A stretch of 64,000 nt of DNA from positions 5,577,093-5,641,092 of the forward strand of contig NC_054701.1 in the NCBI RefSeq assembly GCF_016097555.1. The letters are read 5' to 3'. Made by a program: the position numbers and the translations under genes. This document shows positions 1 to 12,300 of this stretch, in pieces. Positions within the stretch are counted from its first letter, which is position 1, and every line of letters starts with the position of its first letter. Source of the stretch: Gigantopelta aegis (taxonomy: Eukaryota > Mollusca > Gastropoda > Neomphalida > Peltospiridae). The notes under the pieces are model-generated. The model worked only from the letters and a program-made list of their open reading frames with translations, did not search any database and had not been told where the DNA came from.

Positions 1-2203
1 TATACTAAGACTAAGTAAATGTTCACTTAAATGTATTGTACCATCACTGACAAACATTGAAAGATCACCATTGATAGTCAAACAAAGCAAAGTTCTCCTT
101 CATCAGTTAACATTTTATTATACTAAGACTAAGTAAATGTTCACTTAAATGTATTGTACCATCACTGACAAACATTGAAAGATCACCATTGATAGTTAAA
201 CAAAGCAAAGTTCTCCTTCATCAGTTAACATTTTATTATACTAAGACTAAGTAAATGTTCACTTAAATGTATTGTACCATCACTGACAAACATTGAAAGA
301 TCACCATTGATAGTTAAACAAAGCAAAGTTCTCCTTCATCAGTTAACATTTTATTATACTAAGACTAAGTAAATGTTCACTTAAATGTATTGTACCATCA
401 CTGACAAACATTGAAAGATCACCATTGATAGTCAAACAAAGCAAAGTTCTCCTTCATCAGTTAACATTTTATTATACTAAGACTAAGTAAATGTTCACTT
501 AAATGTATTGTACCATCACTGACAAACATTGAAAGATCACCATTGATAGTCAAACAAAGCAAAGTTCTCCTTCATCAGTTAACATTTTATTATACTAAGA
601 CTAAGTAAATGTTCACTTAAATGTATTGTACCATCACTGACAAACATTGAAAGATCACCATTGATAGTTAAACAAAGCAAAGTTCTCCTTCATCAGTTAA
701 CATTTTATTATACTAAGACTAAGTAAATGTTCACTTAAATGTATTGTACCATCACTGACAAACATTGAAAGATCACCATTGATAGTTAAACAAAGCAAAG
801 TTCTCCTTCATCAGTTAACATTTTATTATACTAAGACTAAGTAAATGTTCACTTAAATGTATTGTACCATCACTGACAAACATTGAAAGATCACCATTGA
901 TAGTCAAACAAAGCAAAGTTCTCCTTCATCAGTTAACATTTTATTATACTAAGACTAAGTAAATGTTCACTTAAATGTATTGTACCATCACTGACAAACA
1001 TTGAAAGATCACCATTGATAGTCAAACAAAGCAAAGTTCTCCTTCATCAGTTAACATTTTATTATACTAAGACTAAGTAAATGTTCACTTAAATGTATTG
1101 TACCATCACTGACAAACATTGAAAGATCACCATTGATAGTTAAACAAAGCAAAGTTCTCCTTCATCAGTTAACATTGTATTATACTAAGACTAAGTAAAT
1201 GTTCACTTAAATGTATTGTACCATCACTGACAAACATTGAAAGATCACCATTGATAGTTAAACAAAGCAAAGTTCTCCTTCATCAGTTAACATTTTATTA
1301 TACTAAGACTAAGTAAATGTTCACTTAAATGTATTGTACCATCACTGACAAACATTGAAAGATCACCATTGATAGTCAAACAAAGCAAAGTTCTCCTTCA
1401 TCAGTTAACATTTATTATACTAAGACTAAGTAAATGTTCACTTAAATGTATTGTACCATCACTGACAAACATTGAAAGATCACCATTGATAGTCAAACAA
1501 AGCAAAGTTCTCCTTCATCAGTTAACATTTTATTATACTAAGACTAAGTAAATGTTCACTTAAATGTATTGTACCATCACTGACAAACATTGAAAGATCA
1601 CCATTGATAGTCAAACAAAGCAAAGTTCTCCTTCATCAGTTAACATTTTATTATACTAAGACTAAGTAAATGTTCACTTAAATGTATTGTACCATCACTG
1701 ACAAAAATTGAAAGATCACCATTGATAGTTAAACAAAGCAAAGTTCTCCTTCATCAGTTAACATTTTATTATACTAAGACTAAGTAAATGTTCACTTAAA
1801 TGTATTGTACCATCACTGACAAACATTGAAAGATCACCATTGATAGTCAAACAAAGCAAAGTTCTCCTTCATCAGTTAACATTTTATTATACTAAGACTA
1901 AGTAAATGTTCACTTAAATGTATTGTACCATCACTGACAAAAATTGAAAGATCACCATTGATAGTTAAACAAAGCAAAGTTCTCCTTCATCAGTTAACAT
2001 TTTATTATACTAAGACTAAGTAAATGTTCACTTAAATGTATTGTACCATCACTGACAAACATTGAAAGATCACCATTGATAGTTAAACAAAGCAAAGTTC
2101 TCCTTCATCAGTTAACATTTTATTATACTAAGACTAAGTAAATGTTCACTTAAATGTATTGTACCATCACTGACAAACATTGAAAGATCACCATTGATAG
2201 TTT
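1..2203. repeat. 118-bp minisatellite array, cut by window edge
   Basis: About 18.6 head-to-tail copies of a 118-bp AT-rich unit beginning tatactaagactaag, starting at positions 1, 119, 237 and so on. Copies are nearly identical. The main difference is a C/T variant in gatagtcaaac versus gatagttaaac, interspersed along the array, plus one copy with a 1-bp deletion near 1410. It ends abruptly at gatagtttagtgg. The left end is outside the window, so full length is unknown. Short open frames through it are incidental. Confidence 0.97.
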
Positions 2204-2428
2204 AGTGGTTCATTGGTTTTAAGGTTGGTTTGCATTTCCAGTACCTGTTTCCAAAAGTTATCATTCAGTATAACTTGGCACATTGCGGTATGGAGGCATA
2301 CAAAAGTGAAATCTCATGAGAACCATGTCTTCACTCCTCAAGACCGAGCTTTGTCAATTTACACAGATTGTGTCTACGTTTTTTGTTGTTCATACCACGA
2401 TGAATCTAAAATAAATAACAGACAATCC

Positions 2429-5122
2429 TTTAAAGGTGCAGACCCTAGTTTCAAATCGTGAACATGGACACTAAGTTTAGTTAATCTACAGACCTGTGAC
2501 ACACTTGGATTGAGTTACAACATGGACACTAAGTTTAGTTAATCTACAGACCTGTGACACACTTGGATTGAGTTACAACATGGACACTAAGTTTAGTTAA
2601 TCTACAGACCTGTGACACACTTGGATTGAGTTACAACATGGACACTAAGTTTAGTTAATCTACAGACCTGTGACACACTTGGATTGAGTTACAACATGGA
2701 CACTAAGTTTAGTTAATCTACAGACCTGTGACACACTTGGATTGAGTTACAACATGGAAACTAAGTTTTGTTAATCTACAGACCTGTAACACACTTGGAT
2801 TGAGTTACAACATGGACACTAAGTTTAGTTAATCTACAGACCTGTAACACACTTGGATTGAGTTACAACATGGACACTAAGTTTAGTTAATCTACAGACC
2901 TGTAACACTTGGATTCAGTTACAACATGGACACTAAGTTTAGTTAATCTACAGTCCTGTAACACTTGGATTCAGTTACAACATGGACACTAAGTTTAGTT
3001 AATCTACAGACCTGTAACACACTTGAATTGAGTTACAACATGGACACTAAGTTTAGTTAATCTACAGACCTGTAACACTTGGATTGAGACTAAGTTTAGT
3101 TAATCTACAGACCTGTAACACACTTGGATTGAGTTACAACATGGACACTAAGTTTAGTTAATCTACAGACCTGTGACACACTTGGATTGAGTTACAACAT
3201 GGACACTAAGTTTAGTTAATCTACAGACCTGTGACACACTTGGATTGAGTTACAACATGGACACTAAGTTTAGTTAATCTACAGACCTGTGACACACTTG
3301 GATTGAGTTACAACATGGAAACTAAGTTTAGTTAATCTACAGACCTGTGACACACTTGGATTGAGTTACAACATGGACACTAAGTTTAGTTAATCTACAG
3401 ACCTGTAACACACTTGGATTGAGTTACAACATGGACACTAAGTTTAGTTAATCTACAGACCTGTAATACTTGGATTGAGTTACAAAATGGACACTAAGTT
3501 TAGTTAATCTACAGACCTGTAACACACTTGGATTGAGTTACAACATGGACACTAAATTTAGTTAATCTACAGACCTGTAACACTTGGATTGAGTTACAAC
3601 ATGGACACTAAGTTTTGTTAATCTACAGACCTGTAACACACTTGGATTGAGTTACAACATGGACACTAAGTTTTGTTAATCTACAGACCTGTAACACACT
3701 TGGATTGAGTTACAACATGGACACTAAGTTTAGTTAATCTACAGACCTGTAACACACTTGGATTGAGTTACAACATGGACACTAAGTTTAGTTAATCTAC
3801 AGACCTGTAACACTTGGATTGAGTTACAACATGGACACTAAGTTTAGTTAATCTACAGACCTGTAACACACTTGGATTGAGTTGCAACATGGACACTAAG
3901 TTTAGTTAATCTACAGACCTGTAACTCTACAGACCTGTAACACACTTGGATTGAGTTACAACATGGACACTAAGTTTAGTTAATCTACAGACCTGTAACA
4001 CTTGGATTGAGTTACAACATGGACACTAAGTTTAGTTAATCTACAGACCTGTAACACACTTGGATTGAGTTACAACATGGACACTAAGTTTAGTTAATCT
4101 ACAAACCTGTAACACTTGGATTGAGTTACAACATGGACACTAAGTTTAGTTAATCTACAGACCTGTAACACACTTGGATTGAGTTACAACATGGACACTA
4201 AGTTTAGTTAATCTACAGACCTGTAACACACTTGGATTGAGTTACAACATGGACACTAAGTTTAGTTAATCTACAGACCTGTAACACACTTGGATTGAGT
4301 TACAACATGGACACTAAGTTTAGTTAATCTACAGACCTGTAACACACTTGGATTGAGTTACAACATGGACACTAAGTTTAGTTAATCTACAGACCTGTAC
4401 CACACTTGGATTGAGTTACAACATGGACACTTAAGTTTTGTTAATCTACAGACCTGTAACACACTTGGATTGAGTTACAACATGGACACTAAGTTTAGTT
4501 AATCTACAGACCTGTGACACACTTGGATAGAGTTACAACATGGACACTAAGTTTAGTTAATCTACAGACCTGTGACACACTTGGATTGTGTTACAACATG
4601 GACACTAAGTTTAGTTAATCTACAGACCTGTAACACACTTGGATAGAGTTACAACATGGACACTAAGTTTAGTTAATCTACAAACCTGTAACACACTTGG
4701 ATTGAGTTACAACATGGACACTAAGTTTAGTTAATCTACAAACCTGTAACACACTTGGATTGAGTTACAACATGGACACTAAGTTTAGTTAATCTACAAA
4801 CCTGTAACACACTTGGATTGAGTTACAACATGGACACTAAGTTTAGTTAATCTACAAACCTGTAACACATTTGGATTGAGTTACAACAGAGTGAAACAAG
4901 AATCTGTGAAAATATCCTTAAAAATAAAACTAGTGCATTTGTAAAATATGAAAAATGCATTTTGTGAAATTAGAAGCAACAGGATGACCAGAACCACTTC
5001 GATTCTACAGAAATGGATAATCTAAACAAAATATAAGTAATGTTTGATTTAAGTGGTCATAAACGGCTCTAATAGTGAGAAATATGCTGTAGTGTTTAAC
5101 AACTAGGGTCTGTCCCTTTAAA
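2429..5122. mobile_element. MITE-like DNA element carrying the 60-bp array
   Basis: The left end (2429-2451, tttaaaggtgcagacccta...) and right end (5101-5122, ...tagggtctgtccctttaaa) are near-perfect inverted repeats. Between them lie about 2.4 kb of 60-bp tandem repeats and some 200 bp of unique sequence. The TTAA/TTTAA at both tips could be a target duplication of piggyBac type, which is inference. No transposase is visible, so it would be non-autonomous. The simplest reading is a short MITE whose interior expanded into a minisatellite. Confidence 0.6.
2461..4889. repeat. 60-bp minisatellite array
   Basis: About 41 copies of a 60-bp unit starting acatggacactaagtttag. Shorter units occur where the doubled aca in gtaacacactt is reduced (gtaacactt). 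The early third mostly carries gtgacacac and the middle mostly gtaacac, so there are local homogenisation domains. Irregular units lie near 3085 and 3925. The array lies between the inverted ends described at 2429-5122. Confidence 0.95.
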
Positions 5123-5137
5123 CTACAGATACATTTT

Positions 5138-5718
5138 AAAATCAAGCTTATTCAAGTATATATAGTTAAACAAATTGGTAAATCAAGCTTATTCAAGTAT
5201 ATATAGTTAAACAAATTGGTAAATCAAGCTTATTCATGTGTATATAGTTAAACAAATTGGTAAATCAAGCTTATTCAAGTGTATATAGTTAAACAAATTG
5301 GTAAATCAAGCTTATTCAAGTGTATATAGTTAAACAAATTGGTAAATCAAGCTTATTCAAGTGTATATAGTTAAACAAATTGGTAAATCAAGCTTATTCA
5401 AGTGTATATAGTTAAACAAATTGGTAAATCAAGCTTATTCAAGTGTATATAGTTAAACAAATTAGTAAATCAAGCTTATTCAAGTGTATATAGTTAAACA
5501 AATTGGTAAATCAAGCTTATTCAAGTGTATATAGTTAAACAAATTGGTAAATCAAGCTTATTCAAGTGTATATAGTTAAACAAATTGGTAAATCAAGCTT
5601 ATTCAAGTGTATATAGTTAAACAAATTGGTAAATCAAGCTTATTCAAGTGTATATAGTTAAACAAATTAGTAAATCAAGCTTATTCACGTATATATAGTT
5701 AAACAAATTGGTAAATCT
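5138..5718. repeat. 41-bp minisatellite array
   Basis: About 14 copies of a 41-bp unit containing the HindIII sequence aagctt (aaatcaagcttattcaagtg followed by tatatagttaaacaaattggt). Differences are limited to a few bases (gtatat/gtgtat, ttggt/ttagt). It starts 16 bp after the right end of the preceding element. Confidence 0.95.
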
Positions 5719-5795
5719 TACATAAATTGAAATTAAACAAAATAATAAAGATGATTATTATGAGTTATTTTTAAAGTTTATTTTACTTCTTATTT

Positions 5796-5948
5796 TCACA
5801 ATGTTATATCTTAATAATGTCGATTTAGTTATTTACAATGTTAATATTTTAATAATGTTGATTTAGTTGTTTACAATGTTAATATCTTAATAATGTCGAT
5901 TTAGTTATTTACAATGTTAATATCTTAATAATGTCAATTTAGTTATTA
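5796..5948. repeat. 38-bp tandem repeat
   Basis: Four diverged copies of a 38-bp AT-rich unit (acaatgttaatatcttaata and following). No coding signal. Confidence 0.85.
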
Positions 5949-6054
5949 TTTATATTATACTCTTACTATAGTCCAAATGTTACATTCACATATTATTTAA
6001 AGATTGTTTAACCTGATCTAATATTTTAATGAAATGTCATGTTTACGGAATATA

Positions 6055-6229
6055 CAGTGTAACCTCTCAAAACCAGGCGCTCTGTAAACTGGAATTTCCC
6101 CCAAACTGGACATTTTCCATTGTCCTTTAATTAAAAATCAGTACAGAACTTAACCTCTCTAACCGGACACCTCTTAAAACCGGACATTTTACTTGGTCTG
6201 AGGGTGTTTGGTTTACAGGGGTTTCACTG
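6055..6229. mobile_element. Tigger/pogo-like MITE
   Basis: A 175-bp element with inverted ends cagtgtaacctctcaaaacc and (reverse complement of the right end) cagtgaaacccctgtaaacc, flanked by TA on both sides (6053-6054 and 6230-6231). TA target duplication and CAGTG tips are typical of Tc1/mariner-pogo MITEs. Too short to code. Confidence 0.8.
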
Positions 6230-6339
6230 TATTCGCTTCAGTGGATCACATATACACATCTCTTTACAATATGTACCCTTTTTTTCATTGCCAGCGCAAT
6301 GCTGTGGTAAAATTAGTTTACAAAAGCACTTGACTATCT

Positions 6340-7630
6340 TCACAAGCTTGTCCCACGAATATTCACCTCTCAACAAAGAACCCTATAATATTACTTTTTT
6401 GTTTTTTAATGAGTATAACCTTGTGAAGATTGAATATTTTTTCAACAAAGAACTCTATATTACTTTTTAGTTCCCTACTGGTCCAAATGGAGGGGACTAT
6501 AGGTTTCATCTGTGTCCTTCTGTTTGTTTGTCTGTCTGTCCATCCGCCTGTCACACATATAGTTTTCCAGATGGGGTTTTTCACTATGCTTTGAGATATT
6601 GGACTGAAATTTCATGGCAATTTACCCATTTTAGACAAAGTTATGGCCCTTAAACTTAGGAGATAAGAAAAAATATCTGGACCTTTTTTTGATAATGGCT
6701 CAAGATATTAAGCTGCAATTTTGTGTATAGCTTTGTCATGTACTGTTACAGATCAGAGTTAACTTTCATGGCCATTTACCCAGTTTTCACTGTTATGGCT
6801 CTTGAATGTAGGATATACAACTTGTGTTTTTTAGCCTGGTAAGGGAAATGTATTACTTTAGCAGTACTCTCAGAATGCTTGTTCTGTTTTTTAATCAGTA
6901 TAACAAAGTTATATATTACTTTTGTCTTTTTTAATCAGTATACCCTTCTAGTGAAGATTTAAGTGGGATTTTTGTTTACAAAGACTATCCCACAAATATT
7001 CATCTGTCAACAAAGAATATAATATTACTTTTTTCTCTTTTTTTTAAGCAGTTTAGTCTTCTAGTGAAGATTTAACTTTTTTGTACAAAGACTATCCCAC
7101 AAATATTCACCTTTCTTTCACAAAGAACTCTATAATATACATTTTTTGTTTTCAGTCAATATAACTTGGTGAAGATTGAATATTTTTTATAAAGACTATC
7201 CTACAAATATTCATATTTCAACAACTCCATAATGTTAATTTCTCTCTTTTTTTAAAATCAGTTTAACATTGTAATTTTTCTTTTATAAGTCAGTATAACT
7301 TTGTGAAGATTGAATATATTTTTAACAAAGACTAGTATAAAATTAATTTTCCTTTTTTTTTAAATCAGTATAATCATGTGAAGATTTAAGGGTTTTGTTT
7401 TTTACAAGACTGTCTTACAAATATTCATTTTTTCAACAAACAACTCTGATCTTGCTTTTTCTTTCTTTAAATCAGTAAAACATCTTAAAAATTAAAGTCC
7501 CACAAATATTCATATTTCAACAAAGAACTCTGTAATATTACATTTCTTTTTTCGTCAGTATAACCTTCTGTTGAAGGCTAAATATTTTTTCAACAAAGAT
7601 TTTTCCTTTTGTTATTTCATTGATTATTTT
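6340..7630. repeat. degenerate ~105-bp tandem repeat
   Basis: Strongly diverged repeats of a unit containing cccacaaatattcat, caacaaagaactctataata and gtgaagatt. Spacing is irregular, around 100-107 bp. The array is interrupted by an unrelated dispersed element at about 6467-6890: the repeat breaks at tattactttttag and resumes at tgttttttaatcagtata. Confidence 0.75.
6467..6890 (+). mobile_element. dispersed repeat family 'ccctactggtcc', copy 1
   Basis: A roughly 420-bp element starting tagttccctactggtccaa and ending near ctcagaatgcttgttct. A second, inverted copy lies at 58699-59005 with matching ends and interior blocks (cacttagg-type block, ttatggcc block, cagacagaca-type block). No coding capacity. 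Insertion into the degenerate repeat array shows mobility. Confidence 0.75.
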
Positions 7631-7639
7631 TTGTAGGTC

Positions 7640-7806
7640 ACTGGAGGCTGGTGCGTTAAACTATCAGTTTTCTCTTTTGTTCACCGATAGAGTTACTCAT
7701 GTGAAACATTTCATTTAGAACAGCGGGCTACTCTCTAAATGAACAATACGTAACATCACAATATCTGCCATTTAGCAAAAGCAAAAGCAAACCAGAAATT
7801 TAAAAA

Positions 7807-7838
<32 letters not shown>

Positions 7839-9016
7839 AAAATAAAAATACATGTAATAATAAAAAAAAAATTAAAAGTAATAATAACAATAAAATAAAA
7901 ATAATAATAACAGTCAAATAAATAAATAAATAAATATAATAATACATGTAATACCAATGAAAATAAAATTAATAAAGAAAGAGTAAAACAATTGTTAATT
8001 AAGTATTTCATAGACAAAGGTTTTTAGTTTTATGTGTTTGCTTTACATTTTATTTTAACTGAGGTAAGAATATAAAATAAGAAAAGTTGTCAATTAAAAT
8101 AATATTATATATACATGTATATTGTTATTTTGTTATCTTATTACATGTGTTAGATTTCAAAACTTAATGTTTTCCTGAGGTCATTTGTAGTGTGCTGTTA
8201 TAAACAGTTAATTTACACAAGAAAAAACTGGCCTTTAGAGGCACTTAATTCTTACTTCATATTTATTACTCAGTTGAATAAACTTAAAGTCTATGTGGCA
8301 GGTTTGCTGTCTCTATTTATAGTTTCTCTAGATATTAACAGAATTTAATAATAAATACAGTGGGTACAAGTACAGTAGGCTTACTGTAATTTTGTTCCTG
8401 TTGCTAATTATAGGCACAGCTAGCTGTTCAGCACCAATGTTGAAATAGTGATAATTTTAAAATGTACACCTCATTCTTTGCTGTATTTTGCAACATGGAA
8501 ACTAAAATGTACATGTACTGTACAGTCAAACCAGCCTTAATGGCCACCTCCTTATAGCAGTCACCTGTATTAAACAACCACATGTGTCAATAGACTTTCC
8601 GTTTTGTCTGAAACCATTTAATATATGTAGTGCAAACTGATCGGTATTATGAAAGCAATGACAGGCCGTAAGAGAATCTGTTTAACAAAGGTTCTCTGTA
8701 CATGGAAAACTTTACGAAAAATGGAAATTTTCACTGTATTTTTAGTTACGCAATTTAGTTGCCACGTAATGCTTATGGAACAAACATGAATAATACATCC
8801 TGCTATATTTGAATTAGTCTTTACATCTGAATAAAAGTGATATGTTCATTAGGTTACCAGTAGTTCTATAAATGTTTGCACATAGTCCGTTGTTTTGAGC
8901 AAAATGTGGTAGGCAAAATATTAGCTGGGCTGTAATACTGTAATAAAAATAAAGATAAACAAGTTATTGCATACCTGGTTGACTAATAAATGTCAAATAT
9001 TAATTAATATTTTCAG
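7640..9016. other. AT-rich non-coding stretch
   Basis: No supported gene. 7798-7950 is very AT-rich low-complexity DNA with an (AT)n run and poly-A, and the minus-strand open frames there are hydrophobic artefacts of it. The rest is unique AT-rich sequence. Any promoter and non-coding first exon of gene A would lie here or further upstream, but I cannot point to it. Confidence 0.6.
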
Positions 9017-9327
9017 AACTGGACACTGCAAGAAGTCGTATCATCATCATCATGTCACAATCCACTTAGGATGGCACGTTTGTCGTGGGCTTCACCAGAT
9101 TGTGCATGATGTTAGAATGACAGTGGCAGTTTGTGGTTGACAAGACTTGGAGGATTATTTCATGTTAGAATGACCATCACAGTTTGCGGGTGACAAGTCT
9201 TGGAGGATTATTTCTGTCCAGTACTCCATCATGGAGGATATTCAGTGGCTGAGATCGGGCATTGATGGATTGTTCTACACATCTTTCATCTGGATGTTAC
9301 TTGCATCAGCTGTCAATTCAGAAACAG
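9017..9327 (+). CDS. Gene A exon 1 (5'UTR + signal peptide)
   Basis: Acceptor ttttcag at 9011-9016, donor cag|gttcgt after 9327, ends in phase 1. ATG at 9231, so 9017-9230 is 5'UTR. The UTR contains a 52-bp tandem duplication (gttagaatga at 9111 and 9163) and short upstream ATGs that stop quickly. The coding part gives residues 1-32: a charged start, then a hydrophobic stretch ending LLASAVNS, a good signal-peptide cleavage region. Confidence 0.75.
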
Positions 9328-12300
9328 GTTCGTGTTTTTTATAATTTATTTACAACATATAAATACATCCATTCATCCATTCATCCATCTATCCATCTAT
9401 CCATCCATCCACACAAGTATGTATAGCTGATGACTTTGTTATTAATACGTCATGTTTATTTTCCAGTGTACCCCAAAAAGTATGTATAGCTGATGACTTT
9501 GTCATTAATACGTCATGTTTATTTTCCAGTATACCTCGACAAGTATGTATAGCTGATGACTTTGTTATTAATACGTCATGTTTATTTTCCAGTGTACCCT
9601 GACAAGTATGTATAGCTGATGACTTTGTTATTAATACGTCATGTTTATTTTCCAGTGTACCTCGACAAGTACGGCCACTGTATCGCCGATGACTTCGTTA
9701 TTGATGGCGACGTGTACCTGGTGTTGCCGAAGGGTGGTGGCCTGCAGCATGAGACTCTGCACTGCGACGTGACGTTCAAGGCGAGGGCTGACAACGGCAT
9801 CTGCCTCACCTTCAACAACATGTACATCAAAGACTGCGGAGTCAAACTGAAAATATTTGCCAAATCTTCAGCGTCAGGCTTTGCTTGGGTGAGTTCCACA
9901 CAATTAGGTATCAAGGCTCAGAAGTCATTTTGTGGGATGGGATGCTGCCATCTTGGCTTTTCAACTTTTCAAGATGGAAACAGATGCAACAAACTGAGAA
10001 GCAGTTCTAAAAATTAGTCTTGAAATCAGACTCCTAATTCAACTTCTGGTGTAAGTTTGTAACAGCCATATGGAAGACTTGAGACGAACATGAATAAAAG
10101 TGTCAGATTTATATTATCGCTCCAGAAATTGAGGAATTTTCAATACATCTGTAAAAATTAAGAATAAAAGTAAAAGCTGGTTGTGAAACTGATTATCAGA
10201 AAGCATATGTTAATTTAGAGCAGCATTTGTTACTTGCCTCCTGTCAGTTTCAAGCCATGAGTTACAAGTTGTGATGAAAAACAAAACAATTAGAGAATGG
10301 CTTCGATCCTACAACGGAAGGACATGTTTCATTTAACAACGCACTCAACACATTTTATTTATGGCTATATGGTGTCGGACATATGGTTAAGGACCACAAA
10401 GATATTGAGAGAGGAAACCAGCTGTCGCCACTTCATGGGCTACTCTTTTCGATTAGCAGCAAGTGATCTTTTATATGCACCATCCCACAGACAGGATAGT
10501 ACATACCAAGGCCTTTGTTACACCAGTTGTGGAGCACTGGCTGGAACGAGAAATGACCCAATGGGTCAACCGACGGGGATCAATCCCAGACCAACCGTGC
10601 ATCAAGCGAATGCTTTACTACTGGGCTATGTCCCGCCCCTTTCTACAATGGTGTCCCAATGAAATTGTTCTCATCATTTTCAGAGGCCAGAATTAATAGC
10701 TCAGTAGGCAGGTTCTAAGTCACTACATGGATTTCTCTCTCTGATAACCGACTGTAGCCATGGTAGCTGAGTTTTTGTTTCAGCAACAACATGCTTGGAC
10801 ATTAAGAAAAATGTAAATAGATGTTTAAAAAGACACAAAATAAACTCCTGTACTGGTACATTTTAAATGAAAGAACTATAAAACCAATTATGCAGTAAGG
10901 TACAAGATAACTCTTACATGTGCATTTGTGTCTTAATTGGTGAATAAACATAATAAATGTGGGAAAATTCATACATATAATTTTTGTTGTGTCATTCACA
11001 CCCAACCTCAGTCATTAAATTTATATGCAGGCCTTATTTCCAGGTTGAAGTGTGCTTGATTTTCTATAAAATAGTTAACCATGATGTAAAACACAAACAA
11101 AATACAGTCATAACAATGATTATTCAATTTATCAGTCCAGCACTTTCATAATTTCTCGGTTGGCTAATTCCATTGCTAGCATCTCATCTGTTCACGCTTT
11201 ATTGAGATCTGGTAACATATGGCCATCATTTCTAGGAGTAAAGTTTTTTTCTAAATTTATTTTTAAAATCAATGCACATTTGATAAATATTTTCAGTACG
11301 TACGGTATGTCATAATATACTAATACTCTCGTTTTGGATATGAAACTTAAAATAATACGAACCGAACATGGTGATCGGAGAGGCTAATGTAAGTTGTATT
11401 TAACTACGGGAGTGACTTCAATTGATGTTGACAAAACATTCATTGTTTTGGCTACCGCAGGTAAGGGTAACTGAAGCCATGAGCTATATTTCTCTTACAG
11501 GCTAGGTTGGTCATTCCTCTTTAATCAGTAATTGGAAACTGTTCTTTGATGTCTAATAACAGGAAACGCCATTTTTTGCAGACATTGTAACTTCATAAAA
11601 ACACATTGATAGAGGAGAGGTGCTTTTCAAGCAAAATGGGCCATTAAATTTTTTTTAATTTTTATCATTTAAATGTTGTTGTTGTTTTGGGGTTTTTTTT
11701 CAAATGCTAAGAGAATTTACATGTGTGTTAAAGTTCATATTGCGAAAAAAAAGAGTCACAATATTACTCGGCTTTGCAGTAATAAATTTATGAAATAAAC
11801 CGAATTGTTTAAAATATATTTTACAAATGTAATATGTGTAATAGAGTCTAGTGTATTGAATACCAACTCATTTTTGAATGACATCATTTATCTTATTGAC
11901 AGTTCATAAATGTATGCACAATACCACTTTTTATTTCTTCATTGACCGGTATATATTATACTGTATTATTCTTGACATTCTCAGTTTATATATTCATCTT
12001 GCAATACCAGGGTACATCTTATTCAGTATCGAATCACGATTCCTACACAATTTTTAAAACATTAAACAGTAGTTGCTAATCAATTTTCAGTTGATTAGAA
12101 ATATCGCTAATCAAGATTTTGAAAAATAAATATTTTATGCATATATGTGTAAATATGTTTAATACTACTACAGTAAAGTACTTTTAAAACAAACATGCTT
12201 ACAACAAACTACCGATTAGAACAAACTGATTGTAAAGTCCAGTTTTCTCCCCCTATATAGTATTAATACATTTTAATGTATAGAACGAACTATGTATAGC

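Noticed and set aside
7756..8017. Hydrophobic minus-strand open frames
   Set aside because: Translation of AT-rich low-complexity DNA; no codon bias or homology.
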